From Lysobacteraceae bacterium NML95-0200 (GTDB lineage: Bacteria > Pseudomonadota > Gammaproteobacteria > Xanthomonadales > Xanthomonadaceae): 64,000 bases of DNA. Numbering within the stretch: position 1 is the first letter of the stretch; each line of letters starts with the position of its first letter. The stretch is from NCBI GenBank assembly GCA_002798255.1, contig NWQQ01000010.1, positions 1-64,000 of the forward strand, given 5' to 3'. Under the pieces are notes generated by a model. The model searched no databases, was not told where the DNA came from, and saw nothing but the letters and a program-made list of their open reading frames with translations. The translations under genes were made by a program, and so were the position numbers. Of this stretch, positions 37,801 to 45,617 are shown in pieces.

Positions 37801-39300
37801 AGTTTGCGCCATTATGGTGATTGGTTGAAGGCGCGTGGTGAGCTTTGGCGTTGCGATGATGGTGATTGGAGTCTTCAACCTTTGGCTTGGGGGTTGATGT
37901 GGCTTTATGTTTATAAGTGGACAGGGCTTGGGCCTTATTCAAGGTTGGCAGGAAGGATATTGGAGGTGCATTGGGGAGAGAGGCAGTTTCAAGAATTGGT
38001 GAGTAATTTCTACACGGGGCTTCCAATAAATTTATTGGGCTCACTGGATGAAATCATGCTGTTGGCGCTTGATGGGTTGCCGGATTCACTGCCATGGCTG
38101 CAGGCGCTGCTACAGATGGCGTGTCATATGACCCTTGCTCTGGAGGGTGATAATAATAAAAATGTATCAGATAATTTGAAAAGTCTCAGGCAAACTGGGT
38201 GCTGGGCTTTACTTTCGCGTGCTTTGCAGCAGGAAGAAGGAAAGCTCGACCAGCTGTATGCCAATAATCCAGAGGAGTTGGCCGCATGGAAGCGAGGCGT
38301 GGCGCGACTGCTGCTGGCGGTCAACCAGTCGGCAGATCCGGACTTGGCCGTGGCTGGATTGCCACAAGCGCCGGGCAGCACGCAAATACCTGGTATTACC
38401 GAAGTGGCTGCGCATGACCTGCGCTATCGTTTGCAAGCGGGGGAACTTCTGGGAGTACAGGGGCAGTTGGGGACAGATGCCGGTGATCATCTGCGTTATG
38501 AAACGGTTAATTTTGGCGCGGCAGATGGCAAGCAAATTTCCGGTGTGAGACTGAAGCGGGAGCACTGGTGTGTGATTCGCCCGCAGGCGCAAGAGTTTGG
38601 AGATATGGGGCCATTTTTAATGGCGCATTATCCTGTTACCATAGGCGAGTTTGATGCATTTAAGGCTATTGGTTGCTATAATTTAATGGGTCGGGATCAG
38701 GAGGTGGATTTATGTTGGTCGAATTTACTTCCTGCGTGTGGAGTTTGTTGGTATGAAGCAACTGCTTATGCACATTGGGCGGCAGCAACATTGTATGCGG
38801 ACTGGTTGCCCGAGTTGGCGGAAGAGTTAGGAGCTCCTGTGTTGACGTTAAGGCTTCCTACTGAGAGTGAGTGGCAGTATGCCATGCGTGGTTCGGATGC
38901 TTTGATTGATGGGGTGCTGGCAAGCCAAAAAAAATCAATTTTGCCTTTGTTGTTTAATAGTGAAGATTCAGGTGTAGATGGTGTGGCGCCTGTTGGTAGT
39001 TTTCCCGCAAGCTGCACGGCCAGTGGTATTTATGATGGCCTTGGCAATGTGTGGGAGTGGTGTGCCAACTTTACATCCGGTGATATTTATGATGATCCGG
39101 GAAGTATAGTATTGGAGTTTTTGAATAATTTTGGATGTGTAGCTTTAAATGATGAAAGCCGATCTTTGTGTGGTGGCGGTAATTTAAGTCAGGCATTGCG
39201 TTGTCGGGTTAATCGTAGAGTCATGCTGTCTCCCAAGGAGCGTAGCTCATTTGAAATAGGCTTCCGCCTGGTCATCGCCGAGCCGCTTCCTGTGCAATAA
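34807..39300 (+). CDS. Giant Lon-like S5 / NACHT NTPase / FGE-sulfatase-fold protein (copy 2)
   Basis: The product has 1497 residues. Residues ~130-300 resemble the Lon S5 fold with LQGNSASAVFALAGL (Ser221) and LAVVGGVEHKH (Lys284) at the Ser-Lys dyad positions. A NACHT-type NTPase follows: Walker A GAPGGGKTWLL near 471, Walker B LRIILDGLNEV near 567, and a TRTHHAYRL sensor-like segment, then a helical region with FAHQAYGEFLASQQLF. The C-terminal ~270 residues are an FGE-sulfatase/C-lectin module (MAHYPVTIGEFDAF, LRLPTESEWQYAMRG, YDGLGNVWEWCANF, FEIGFRLVI). Base composition falls to AT-rich in this last part. It ends the plus arm before a strong terminator. Probable sensor/effector ATPase, from domains and context. 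Confidence 0.82.
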   Translation: MSRISISPLQLTNFLQQCREKEPQQLQALQAEIKQWQQSDDSHTRELSRLVRECVQALGIELPHMEPVGARLDEDAQRIGWQKNLTAQGCQVLREEQAGRQPEAFVPRQKQAGVAATRWPEAEHVKVPIFFVAEKDDTQLGVNGWLKLWLWPCEGAQLELLPSVLQRLVPSLACWDDGLKQVQAWLRQRLQGRAGDWRNHALVWEVGVADFGGISSLQGNSASAVFALAGLWLARGDAPQPWRQWLSYLRQEDWRNKVRITAAICCPENEDGNDLAVVGGVEHKHPAHWVLNQGGSNTNPPPLRVAQGQTYGEHENIAPAPLEYANTLELLEALAVSARNLSEPLGALLGSLQPALPDFAPVENGATAGHLPKLEPDWQAPNDEGWRQCIRNAAADNGLPTSLEAFALKRWATLAREQHEGGSVSCLFVNLQVERQHASQPQVHYSLDALLAEYEQDSKAPATGIQALMIAGAPGGGKTWLLRRFEQACMERLLWLLDEQGHSRCLDRPLDVPLYVSLSGLPVGAKSSEEIVDWFRRRVLGCIGEGDPPESRLKTRLYEPHKEPGLRLRIILDGLNEVKVEGTNTRNARVRQVVQALWEALRPGLPMLLGTRTHHAYRLDYANELGVPFTVANAHLQPWEATQIEGYLRKRWAKDKYAPLRQKIASWVQRIAGPGTEGQRLREVLSLPLYLRIQCELLEAGATRLWDSRTQLMSGLLWRNLHREFIQNTSPDRQDGGLLTAQERAIADDFQQKLDTIPPAFPRSGRLLQGLFALAWEMWLAHPDKPADARGTVELPLYDNGQQGRLSVSGVLRKLAWVQKKQFLQGKLALRQKGYSDDEINETWIQDWLNMAKELGWLTIDEASQTARFAHQAYGEFLASQQLFWKPRHAGFTQTPQPKDWTEEELNELAQRLAPPPLERSFIEELNAQYDELARRWQNVPQELLDAGLERGLRLPKKVVKKLLVRWGWGIDEIRQEIYILNKGGRAIISEQGEDWVLSLRHYGDWLKARGELWRCDDGDWSLQPLAWGLMWLYVYKWTGLGPYSRLAGRILEVHWGERQFQELVSNFYTGLPINLLGSLDEIMLLALDGLPDSLPWLQALLQMACHMTLALEGDNNKNVSDNLKSLRQTGCWALLSRALQQEEGKLDQLYANNPEELAAWKRGVARLLLAVNQSADPDLAVAGLPQAPGSTQIPGITEVAAHDLRYRLQAGELLGVQGQLGTDAGDHLRYETVNFGAADGKQISGVRLKREHWCVIRPQAQEFGDMGPFLMAHYPVTIGEFDAFKAIGCYNLMGRDQEVDLCWSNLLPACGVCWYEATAYAHWAAATLYADWLPELAEELGAPVLTLRLPTESEWQYAMRGSDALIDGVLASQKKSILPLLFNSEDSGVDGVAPVGSFPASCTASGIYDGLGNVWEWCANFTSGDIYDDPGSIVLEFLNNFGCVALNDESRSLCGGGNLSQALRCRVNRRVMLSPKERSSFEIGFRLVIAEPLPVQ

Positions 39301-39330
39301 GCGTCCAGAAGAATGGCTTTCAGGGGGTGT

Positions 39331-39566
39331 TTGACAAACAAGGCACTTTCCCCACTTTTGTTGGTTCGGTGATCGGAGCTTGTGGCTATCATGGTCATTG
39401 CCTGGACTGATGAGTCCCCATCCCCCGTATAGTCTGTAGACCTGCAGATGGCGGCAGGGAAGTCAATAAAATGCCGCCGACCTCCTATGGGTGTATCTGC
39501 ACGCCTTACCAAGTCAGCAGAGAACGGCACGGATACTGATCCGCATGCCATCGGCCAGCAGGTGGC
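39331..39566. repeat. Imperfect direct repeat, copy A
   Basis: The most similar core (39436-39565) contains GTAGACCTGC, ATCTGCACGCCTTA, GTCAGCAGAGAACGGC and GGCCAGCAGGTGG in the same order as copy B. Weaker similarity (ACTTTCCCC...TTTTGT...GGACT) extends leftward to about 39331. Confidence 0.8.
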
Positions 39567-39578
39567 GCGTTTGACAGC

Positions 39579-39616
39579 AAGCCCCCGTCTCAAGTGTGAG
39601 GCGGGGGCTTGGTTTT
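39579..39616 (+). terminator. Terminator-like hairpin after repeat A
   Basis: Stem AAGCCCCCGTCTCA / TGAGGCGGGGGCTT-type pairing with a short loop, followed by GGTTTTGG. A strong hairpin with a modest T tract. Confidence 0.6.
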
Positions 39617-39675
39617 GGGGGGGCGGCATAGGGATGGTGTGGAGATGCGCGCGGATTGGGAGACGCTGTTGTGAG

Positions 39676-39896
39676 GCGACAAAATGACGCTTTCCCCTTT
39701 TTTGTCGCGCCTGCGGTAGGTGTTTGCAACTATCCTTGTCCGGACTAATGAAAACCAACCCCAACATTGTCCGTAGACCTGCGGATGGCGGCAGGGGTAA
39801 GTGCCGCCTATACTCCGAAGGCGTATCTGCACGCCTTATCAGGTCAGCAGAGAACGGCGCGGATAGTGATCCGCATGTCACCGGCCAGCAGGTGGT
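39676..39896. repeat. Imperfect direct repeat, copy B
   Basis: The core 39773-39895 matches copy A at most positions with a few indels. The two copies are about 335 bp apart. Confidence 0.8.
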
Positions 39897-39930
39897 GGAT
39901 TTCAAATCACCCCCCACGCTTTGTGGACTT

Positions 39931-39977
39931 CACCCCAAAAGTTGGACATCCAATCCAACCTTTGGGGTGCTTTTTTT
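39931..39977 (+). terminator. Terminator of the plus-strand arm
   Basis: A long stem (CACCCCAAA.GTTGG / CCAACCTTTGGGGTG) is followed by C and T7 on the plus strand. It lies just before the 3' end of the convergent Clp-like gene. Confidence 0.85.
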
Positions 39978-39996
39978 GCCGGCTTTCAAGAGAGCT

Positions 39997-41796
39997 TCAA
40001 GCGACCCTGAAGCGTACGCCATCTGTCCCCATGCCGACCCGGATGGTTCGTCCATTGGGCGCTGTTTCAAAAAGATAATCCGATAGCGGCAGGATGAGCA
40101 GGCGCTCCAGATGCTGCGCCAGGCCACGGCCACCGAGCAGCAGCGACTCGGCATCATTGCGGGCGCTGGTGACGATATGCTCGACTACGTCATTGCCAAC
40201 CTGCAAATGGATGCTGTGGCTAGTGGCGCAGCGTGCGGCCACATTGCGCAAGAATTTGCGGGTAACGCCGTGCAGGTCGCGCAGAAAATCAAAGACGATG
40301 ATGTTCTGTGCGCCTCCCAGACGCCCCAGCAATTCTGGGCGGCCAAGACGGTTGACGAATTCATCACGCACTGCATCGCGTACTGCGGCCTGCATGTCGG
40401 CAAACGGGGTGTCATAGTCAAAGCGGGGGCGGCGCACGATATTGCCATCGCTCAAGCGGACTTCTTCGTACATGCCGAGGTTGCTGGTAAACACGATCAT
40501 GCTCTGCCCGAAGTAGGCCGTATGCCCTTGTCCGCTGGTGAGGCGGCCATCGTCCAGCACGCCAAGAAAGGTATCGAGCAGGCGCGGTGCGGCTTTTTCG
40601 ATTTCGTCCATCAGAACCAAACTATTGGGCTTTTTGCGGATGCCTTCGGTCAGCTCGCCGCCGTTGTCATGGCCGATATAGCCGGGAGGGGCGCCAATCA
40701 GGCGCGCCACGGCGTGCTCTTCACGCAGCTCGCCACAGTCAAAGCGCAACAGTTGCTCCTGGCCATACACCACCTCTGACAGTGCCTTGGCCAGTTCGGT
40801 CTTGCCGGTGCCGGTGGGGCCTGCAAAGAAGAAAATGGCGCGCGGGGTCTGCGAGCTGCGCCCTTGATGCGCACCGGACAGGCCGGAGACCGACTGGCGC
40901 AAGCGCGCGAGGACGGAGGAAATCGCCTGGTCTTGCCCCAGAACCCGCTGCTCAAGCTTTTGCGGGGCTTGGCGCACGGCGTTGCGGATGATTTGCCCGG
41001 TCCACGGGCTGTGCGTGGTGCCCAGGGTGAGCGAGACGGCGAGTTCTTCGAAGTCCTGGAGCCGCTGAGGCTTCTGGTCTTGTGCGACTTTCAGCAGGGC
41101 ATCGACCTTGTCCAGCGGCCAGCCTTCGGTGCAGCCGCTGACGGTATTGGCCAGCTCGTCGGCTGAAGCGCCGCAAGCTGGCGCCAGTCTGGGGGTCAGC
41201 AACATGGCATAGGCATGGCGGTCGTCGCGGTCGGCCTCCGGGATGTTGATATGCTTGACACGTGGCGCCTGCGCCAGCGGCTCGGGGAGGTCGTCGGGGC
41301 GGTGGCAGCGCAGAACGATCAGTTTGCCAAGCGGCAGCTCGCGTGCCAGATATTCCAGTAGCTGCAATAGCACAAAGAATTGCTGATGCGGTGCATGCGG
41401 GTCTTCGAACAACAGATGTGCATCAATCACCAAGACCTGCGGCGCATTGACCGGGGCTGCTGGCAACTGGGCAAAGGCATTGAGTACTTCTGCCAGGGGG
41501 CGCCTTGCGGGCTGTCCGGTGGCTTTGGGTAGCTCGCCGGTGGCGACGGGCGGTTTGATGTCGGTATTCAGGCCGAACAGCTCGACCGTGCCGGCGCTGG
41601 GGTCAAAGCGCCATTGGGCGCTGGCATTGACCGAAGTCTGGATCAGTCTTTCCAGGGTGATGGGGCGGTAGCCATTGCCGTTACTACGCGGGGTGATGAA
41701 GCGGTCGTAACAGCGCTCGCCGATCAGGCAAATCACCGAATTGGCGCGGACGGCCAGGCTGATGTTTTTGGCAAGGGTTGCGGTCGTGCTTGTCAT
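39997..41796 (-). CDS. Clp-type AAA+ unfoldase (single active module)
   Basis: From the ATG at 41796 (AAGGA 7 nt upstream) the product has 599 residues. The N-terminal ~230 residues resemble a degenerate NTPase (VLVIDAHLLFEDPH as a Walker B-like strand, no P-loop). The C-terminal half is a ClpA/B D2-like AAA+: GQDQAISSVLARLRQ, Walker A AGPTGTGKTELAKAL near 326, LIGAPPGYIGHDNGGELTE, Walker B LVLMDEIEKA near 398, VFTSNLGM and a C-terminal small domain ending VGMGTDGVRFRVA. No ClpP-binding loop or N-domain is evident. It is the last gene of the minus arm. It probably remodels a protein of this system. Confidence 0.87.
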   Translation of the reverse strand: MTSTTATLAKNISLAVRANSVICLIGERCYDRFITPRSNGNGYRPITLERLIQTSVNASAQWRFDPSAGTVELFGLNTDIKPPVATGELPKATGQPARRPLAEVLNAFAQLPAAPVNAPQVLVIDAHLLFEDPHAPHQQFFVLLQLLEYLARELPLGKLIVLRCHRPDDLPEPLAQAPRVKHINIPEADRDDRHAYAMLLTPRLAPACGASADELANTVSGCTEGWPLDKVDALLKVAQDQKPQRLQDFEELAVSLTLGTTHSPWTGQIIRNAVRQAPQKLEQRVLGQDQAISSVLARLRQSVSGLSGAHQGRSSQTPRAIFFFAGPTGTGKTELAKALSEVVYGQEQLLRFDCGELREEHAVARLIGAPPGYIGHDNGGELTEGIRKKPNSLVLMDEIEKAAPRLLDTFLGVLDDGRLTSGQGHTAYFGQSMIVFTSNLGMYEEVRLSDGNIVRRPRFDYDTPFADMQAAVRDAVRDEFVNRLGRPELLGRLGGAQNIIVFDFLRDLHGVTRKFLRNVAARCATSHSIHLQVGNDVVEHIVTSARNDAESLLLGGRGLAQHLERLLILPLSDYLFETAPNGRTIRVGMGTDGVRFRVA

Positions 41797-41832
41797 GATT
41801 TTCCTTATCAAAGGGTTTGATGGTGAACAACA

Positions 41833-43251
41833 TCACAGTGGCCGAGCCCTCGCCCTGAGGGCGGGTTTGCGCGCTCGACCAATCTGCCGACCGTCTCTCA
41901 ACTCATGCATCTGCCTTTGTATCTTCGGGTTGGGTTCATTGCCGGTGGCAATGGCAGCATTCAGGCGGTCGCAGGCTTCTGCGATTTTGCTGTTCTCGTT
42001 GATGGCGCCGACCGGAGCGTTGGTCTTCAACTCGAAACTGTGCACGACGCCCTTGTCGGTGTCGTGCTCTGCCAGCTCGAACCAGGTATGTTTATCGACA
42101 TTGACAATGGCGCCTTGCTCGGTATCCAACACCTGCATGCCATGTGCCTCCAGCGCAGCAATCAGGCTGGCGTTGGACAGCCGGTTGTTCAGGCGCTGTT
42201 GGATATCGCGGCGCAGTTGCGCAAACTCGCTCTCGAAGTCTTGGGTCATGTATTCCAGGCCACCCAGAATGGCCTGCAAGTGTTGGCTCAGCCGTTCCCA
42301 GCGGCCATGCAATTCCGGGTCGTCATACACACCTTCGGGCGGCGCCAGCAACATCTGCCGGGCGCGCTCAATATCGGCACGGCGGCGCGATTCGCGACCG
42401 AGGTAATCGTGAAGGGTGGGGCGCCAGTCACGATGCGGATTATCTGCTGCCATGGCCCGTGCTGCCTCAAGGTAGTGCTGCATGCTGCCGGGCAACTGCG
42501 CCCACTGCAGGCGGTGGGCGCCCAATGCCTGCTGAAGCGAGGCATTGAAGCGCGCCAGTGCGGCATCGATTTCCGCTTGACTGTGGGCAGCAAGTGCTGC
42601 CTGGGCATCAGGTATGTCGCCGATAGCAGGGCCGCTGGTTTTGCGCGCTTGGGCAAGGTGTTGTGCCTGCTGGCGCAGCCTGGTAAGGCTCTCGGATTGT
42701 CGTTTGAGCACGGCTTCGCAGGCGGCGAGATAAGACTCCACCTCCTCAAGCTCGGCTTCACGGCTTGGTCGAGGCGGAAAAGCTTCCCGCGGTGCAACAT
42801 GCCCCAGCCGCTCCGCGAGTGTTTGGCAAGCCTCCTTGTTCAACAGCTGCTGTGTCTCAATGTCCTGAGAGCGTTGCCAAGCGCGAGCTTTAGCCTGGCG
42901 ACGCTTCAGCAATGCTTCAGCGTGCTGGATAGCACGGTTGGCTTCGCGGTCGAAGCCATCAATCTGGCCGCGGATGGTGCTAAGGTAGACATTCAAGGCT
43001 TCCAGCGTGGCATCGGGTGGTGGTGCTTGCCAGACCAGGCCAGTGAATTTGAGGTCAGGCAGCCGCGTGGCAGCCTCATCAAGCCTCTCTTGGATTTTCT
43101 GATAGCGACATTCCTCGGCCTGAATCTGGGTGCGTGCCTGATGGGTAAGCCATTGGATTCGCGCCTGCCGTACAGCTTGTTCGGCGAGGCGAACAGCAGT
43201 TGTCGTAGCTGCTTGAGTGGGGGTTGACGTGGTGACTTTGCCGGTGGACAT
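41833..43251 (-). CDS. Coiled-coil island protein
   Basis: The start at 43251 (MSTGKVTTSTPTQAA) has an AAGGAG ribosome binding site 9 nt upstream; a further-upstream ATG at 43284 lacks one. The product has 472 residues, mainly long amphipathic helices rich in Ala, Gln, Arg and Glu (RQARIQWLTHQARTQIQAEE, KRRQAKARAWQRSQDIETQQ, DFESEFAQLRRDIQQRLNNR). The C-terminal ~100 residues look globular (EQGAIVNVDKHTWFELAEHD) with a basic tail. No membrane helix. It lies between the pseudokinase and the Clp-like gene and could be a scaffold. Confidence 0.72.
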   Translation of the reverse strand: MSTGKVTTSTPTQAATTTAVRLAEQAVRQARIQWLTHQARTQIQAEECRYQKIQERLDEAATRLPDLKFTGLVWQAPPPDATLEALNVYLSTIRGQIDGFDREANRAIQHAEALLKRRQAKARAWQRSQDIETQQLLNKEACQTLAERLGHVAPREAFPPRPSREAELEEVESYLAACEAVLKRQSESLTRLRQQAQHLAQARKTSGPAIGDIPDAQAALAAHSQAEIDAALARFNASLQQALGAHRLQWAQLPGSMQHYLEAARAMAADNPHRDWRPTLHDYLGRESRRRADIERARQMLLAPPEGVYDDPELHGRWERLSQHLQAILGGLEYMTQDFESEFAQLRRDIQQRLNNRLSNASLIAALEAHGMQVLDTEQGAIVNVDKHTWFELAEHDTDKGVVHSFELKTNAPVGAINENSKIAEACDRLNAAIATGNEPNPKIQRQMHELRDGRQIGRARKPALRARARPL

Positions 43252-43328
43252 CGGTTTGACTCCTTTGGGCTTGGGTAAGGCCATATTGGCGAATCAGCCG
43301 CATGATGTGGCGAACAAAACTGGGGAAA

Positions 43329-44984
43329 TCAGCTGGTTTCTTGACCTGAAAATGCGCCGCGCAAATCGGCCTCATAGAGTTGTTTCAGTTGGTCAAAGTT
43401 CGGCGGCTTGCTATTCAATGCCTTTTGCGCCAGTGCCACTAGTGAGGCTTCGGCATGCAGGTCGGAAAAGTCCAGGTCGCGCCAAGTGCGCGGCAAATCC
43501 GGGCAAATCTGATGAGTGAGGTAAACCAGAACCCAATCGGCTGAGTGCTCGCCGCGATGCAGGACTTCGCGCATCTGCGCCGCCAGTCCTTTCCAGGCGG
43601 TTCCATCTGCCCAAATCAAGATTTCGCCGAGCCTAAGGATAGCCTCATCCCAATTCGCTGGCTGTTTACAGTGAGGCAGGAGATCTTCTAGTCGAAAGAA
43701 ACTCTGGCCTGCAAAATCGATTGCGGTTTTTGCCGAACCGGGCATTAGTTTGGACCAGGCGGGTGCCTCAGGCATCGCCTCTGCCGAGTTGGCTCCAAGT
43801 CCTTCCAGCATTTGCGCAAGGCTCCAGCGCTCTTCAGCCTGCGGGTACAGGCTGCCCATTAACAGCCGTGCCAATACCGGGCTTGAGATGGCTTTGAACG
43901 GAATTCCGCCCGTCCGGATATCGTCCAAAGAGGGCGGCTGACCAAACAACGCAGAGGCCAGTAATTGACCAATGGAAAACACCAGTGACTGTGGCGCCAA
44001 TGACAGGCGCGCCTTGATTTCCGGCGCGACCCACGGCACAGGCAACAGGGGGGAGCGTTCAAAGTCCGCACGATAGACCGTTTTGCTGCTGCTGATGTCA
44101 GCAGGCATCCATAGCCCGCCCAGGCGGGTAATGCGCAGGCGGCCATCGGTGCTGCGCTGCACGATATTCGGGTCAAGCGAGATGGGTAGCACGCCACTGG
44201 CAATGCAGGCGTGCAGCAGGCCGGACAGTCCCGGCAACAGGCTCAGGGCGCGCTCTTCGCTGGCGGATGAGTTGGCCAGCCACGAGTTGAGCAAAGTCGT
44301 GGCATCGCTTGCCTCGACCAGTTCATAACTGGCAATCACGCCATGACCGCGGTTCAAGGTACCGAAGGCATACAGCCGGGCATAAATATCGTGAGGGTGT
44401 TCCAGCAAATGCTCATAGCTGGGAACATCGGTCAGCACACCCGAGGCATAGACGCACAGCTGCGCATTGGCACCCGGGCGCTGCACTGGCCAGACATCAA
44501 TGCCGTGTTTAGTGACCGGTGTGCCACTGATCTGCCAGCCTTGTGCCAGCAGCTCTTCGGGTAACTGCAGTTGATTGGATTGCTTGGATCCCTGGTTCTT
44601 GAACATCTCTCCAATTCGCTCGGCAAGACTGGACTCGGGGCGCGTTTCTGTGGGCGTAGCTGTGCTAGAGCCAGTTGCCGTGCTTGCAGTTCCGAAAGGC
44701 GGCGGGGATACTGACCCCAATCCTTCTGTCAAAGTCTGTCCTGCCGGCGTGGTCGAGGTGGGGGCGTGACTGTCCGGGGGCGTTTGCCAGGTACCATCAA
44801 CCGGCTCTTGTGGCGGGAATCCGGGGGTGTCATCGTCCTGTGGCGTGGATGATTCACCCATGGGATGGGTATCGGTCATGGCTGCCTCTGGCGCTATGGC
44901 CAGGGTTACCAGGAGTGTTGTGTCATCCGGGCAAAAATCCTCACTATCGTCAAACTGCTGCTGGCAGATCGGGCATTGCTTCAT
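43329..44984 (-). CDS. Zinc-ribbon plus pseudokinase protein
   Basis: The product has 551 residues. It opens with a zinc-ribbon-like motif (CPICQQQFDDSEDFC) at residues 4-18. A Pro/Thr/Ser-rich linker runs to about 120. Residues ~165-400 follow a Ser/Thr-kinase layout: the catalytic-loop region reads LPISLDPNIVQRS in place of HRDxKxxN and TRLGGL replaces DFG, with VPWVAPEIKARL as the APE-like segment. The lost catalytic residues point to a pseudokinase. The C-terminal ~130 residues are helical. The radical-SAM gene lies 3 nt upstream, in operon arrangement. Confidence 0.7.
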   Translation of the reverse strand: MKQCPICQQQFDDSEDFCPDDTTLLVTLAIAPEAAMTDTHPMGESSTPQDDDTPGFPPQEPVDGTWQTPPDSHAPTSTTPAGQTLTEGLGSVSPPPFGTASTATGSSTATPTETRPESSLAERIGEMFKNQGSKQSNQLQLPEELLAQGWQISGTPVTKHGIDVWPVQRPGANAQLCVYASGVLTDVPSYEHLLEHPHDIYARLYAFGTLNRGHGVIASYELVEASDATTLLNSWLANSSASEERALSLLPGLSGLLHACIASGVLPISLDPNIVQRSTDGRLRITRLGGLWMPADISSSKTVYRADFERSPLLPVPWVAPEIKARLSLAPQSLVFSIGQLLASALFGQPPSLDDIRTGGIPFKAISSPVLARLLMGSLYPQAEERWSLAQMLEGLGANSAEAMPEAPAWSKLMPGSAKTAIDFAGQSFFRLEDLLPHCKQPANWDEAILRLGEILIWADGTAWKGLAAQMREVLHRGEHSADWVLVYLTHQICPDLPRTWRDLDFSDLHAEASLVALAQKALNSKPPNFDQLKQLYEADLRGAFSGQETS

Positions 44985-44987
44985 GGT

Positions 44988-45617
44988 TTACATCTCCGTA
45001 TTGTCCATATTGAGGGTGGCGAGCGCGGCAGGCATTTCACGCGAAGGGATGCCGACAAGCAGCAGCTCGCCGGGGCGTTGCTGTTTGATTTGCATTTGAT
45101 GCAAAGGCCAGTCTTGCCAGCCAGCATACAGGCGCTCTGCGCGCGGGGTGAGCAAGTGGACGGTCTGGTTGCTGCTGCCTGCCAGAGAGGTAGGCGGCAG
45201 GTCACGTGCATAAGGCCCTGCAATTACCACATCACATAGGCCAATCAGTTCTGCGTGGTATTTGCCTAGCTTCCGCCAGGTCAAGGCGCTGTACAGCACC
45301 ACTTCGGCCTCGGGAAGAGCCTTACGGAAGCACTTAAGCAATACCACCAGCGCTGCGGACTGGTCGGTCGGCTCGCCGCCGGTGATCGTCAGACCCGCCA
45401 GGCGCGGCAGACGCTTTAGCCACGCCAGCAGTGCATCGACTGTGGTCAGCTCGCCGCCATCGGCATTCCATGTGCGCGGAGAGGTGCAACCCGGGCATTT
45501 GACGTGGCTACACCCTTGTGTGACCAGCAGCGCGCGGTCATTGGTCGCACCGAGCACCCCAGCTTTCAAGCCATAATGTACGGTGTTAAGACGCAGGGTT
45601 GCCGAATTAGCGTTCAT
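44988..45617 (-). CDS. Radical SAM activase-like protein (NrdG/QueE-like small form)
   Basis: From the ATG at 45617 the product has 209 residues. The 4Fe-4S motif is TQGCSHVKCPGC (Cys36, 41, 44), a CX4CX2C spacing instead of the standard CX3CX2C. The SAM-binding GGEP motif is in TITGGEPTDQSA, and the chain has the size of an NrdG-type activating enzyme. It would reductively cleave S-adenosylmethionine to a 5'-deoxyadenosyl radical. There is no anaerobic ribonucleotide reductase nearby, so the target is probably a protein of this cluster. Its start overlaps the upstream gene's end by 11 nt. Confidence 0.8.
   Translation of the reverse strand: MNANSATLRLNTVHYGLKAGVLGATNDRALLVTQGCSHVKCPGCTSPRTWNADGGELTTVDALLAWLKRLPRLAGLTITGGEPTDQSAALVVLLKCFRKALPEAEVVLYSALTWRKLGKYHAELIGLCDVVIAGPYARDLPPTSLAGSSNQTVHLLTPRAERLYAGWQDWPLHQMQIKQQRPGELLLVGIPSREMPAALATLNMDNTEM

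Larger units (their letters stand above)
39301..39996. other. Gene-free region between the two convergent arms
   Basis: These 696 bases hold two imperfect direct repeats of about 220-235 bp and two hairpin terminators. Long frames exist on both strands only because the region is GC-rich and repetitive. No ribosome binding site or recognisable domain supports a gene. Confidence 0.6.

Noticed and set aside
39189-39917. Minus-strand 242-codon frame across the repeats
   Set aside because: It is antisense to the end of the giant gene, crosses two terminators and has no ribosome binding site or recognisable domain; its internal similarity merely mirrors the DNA repeat.
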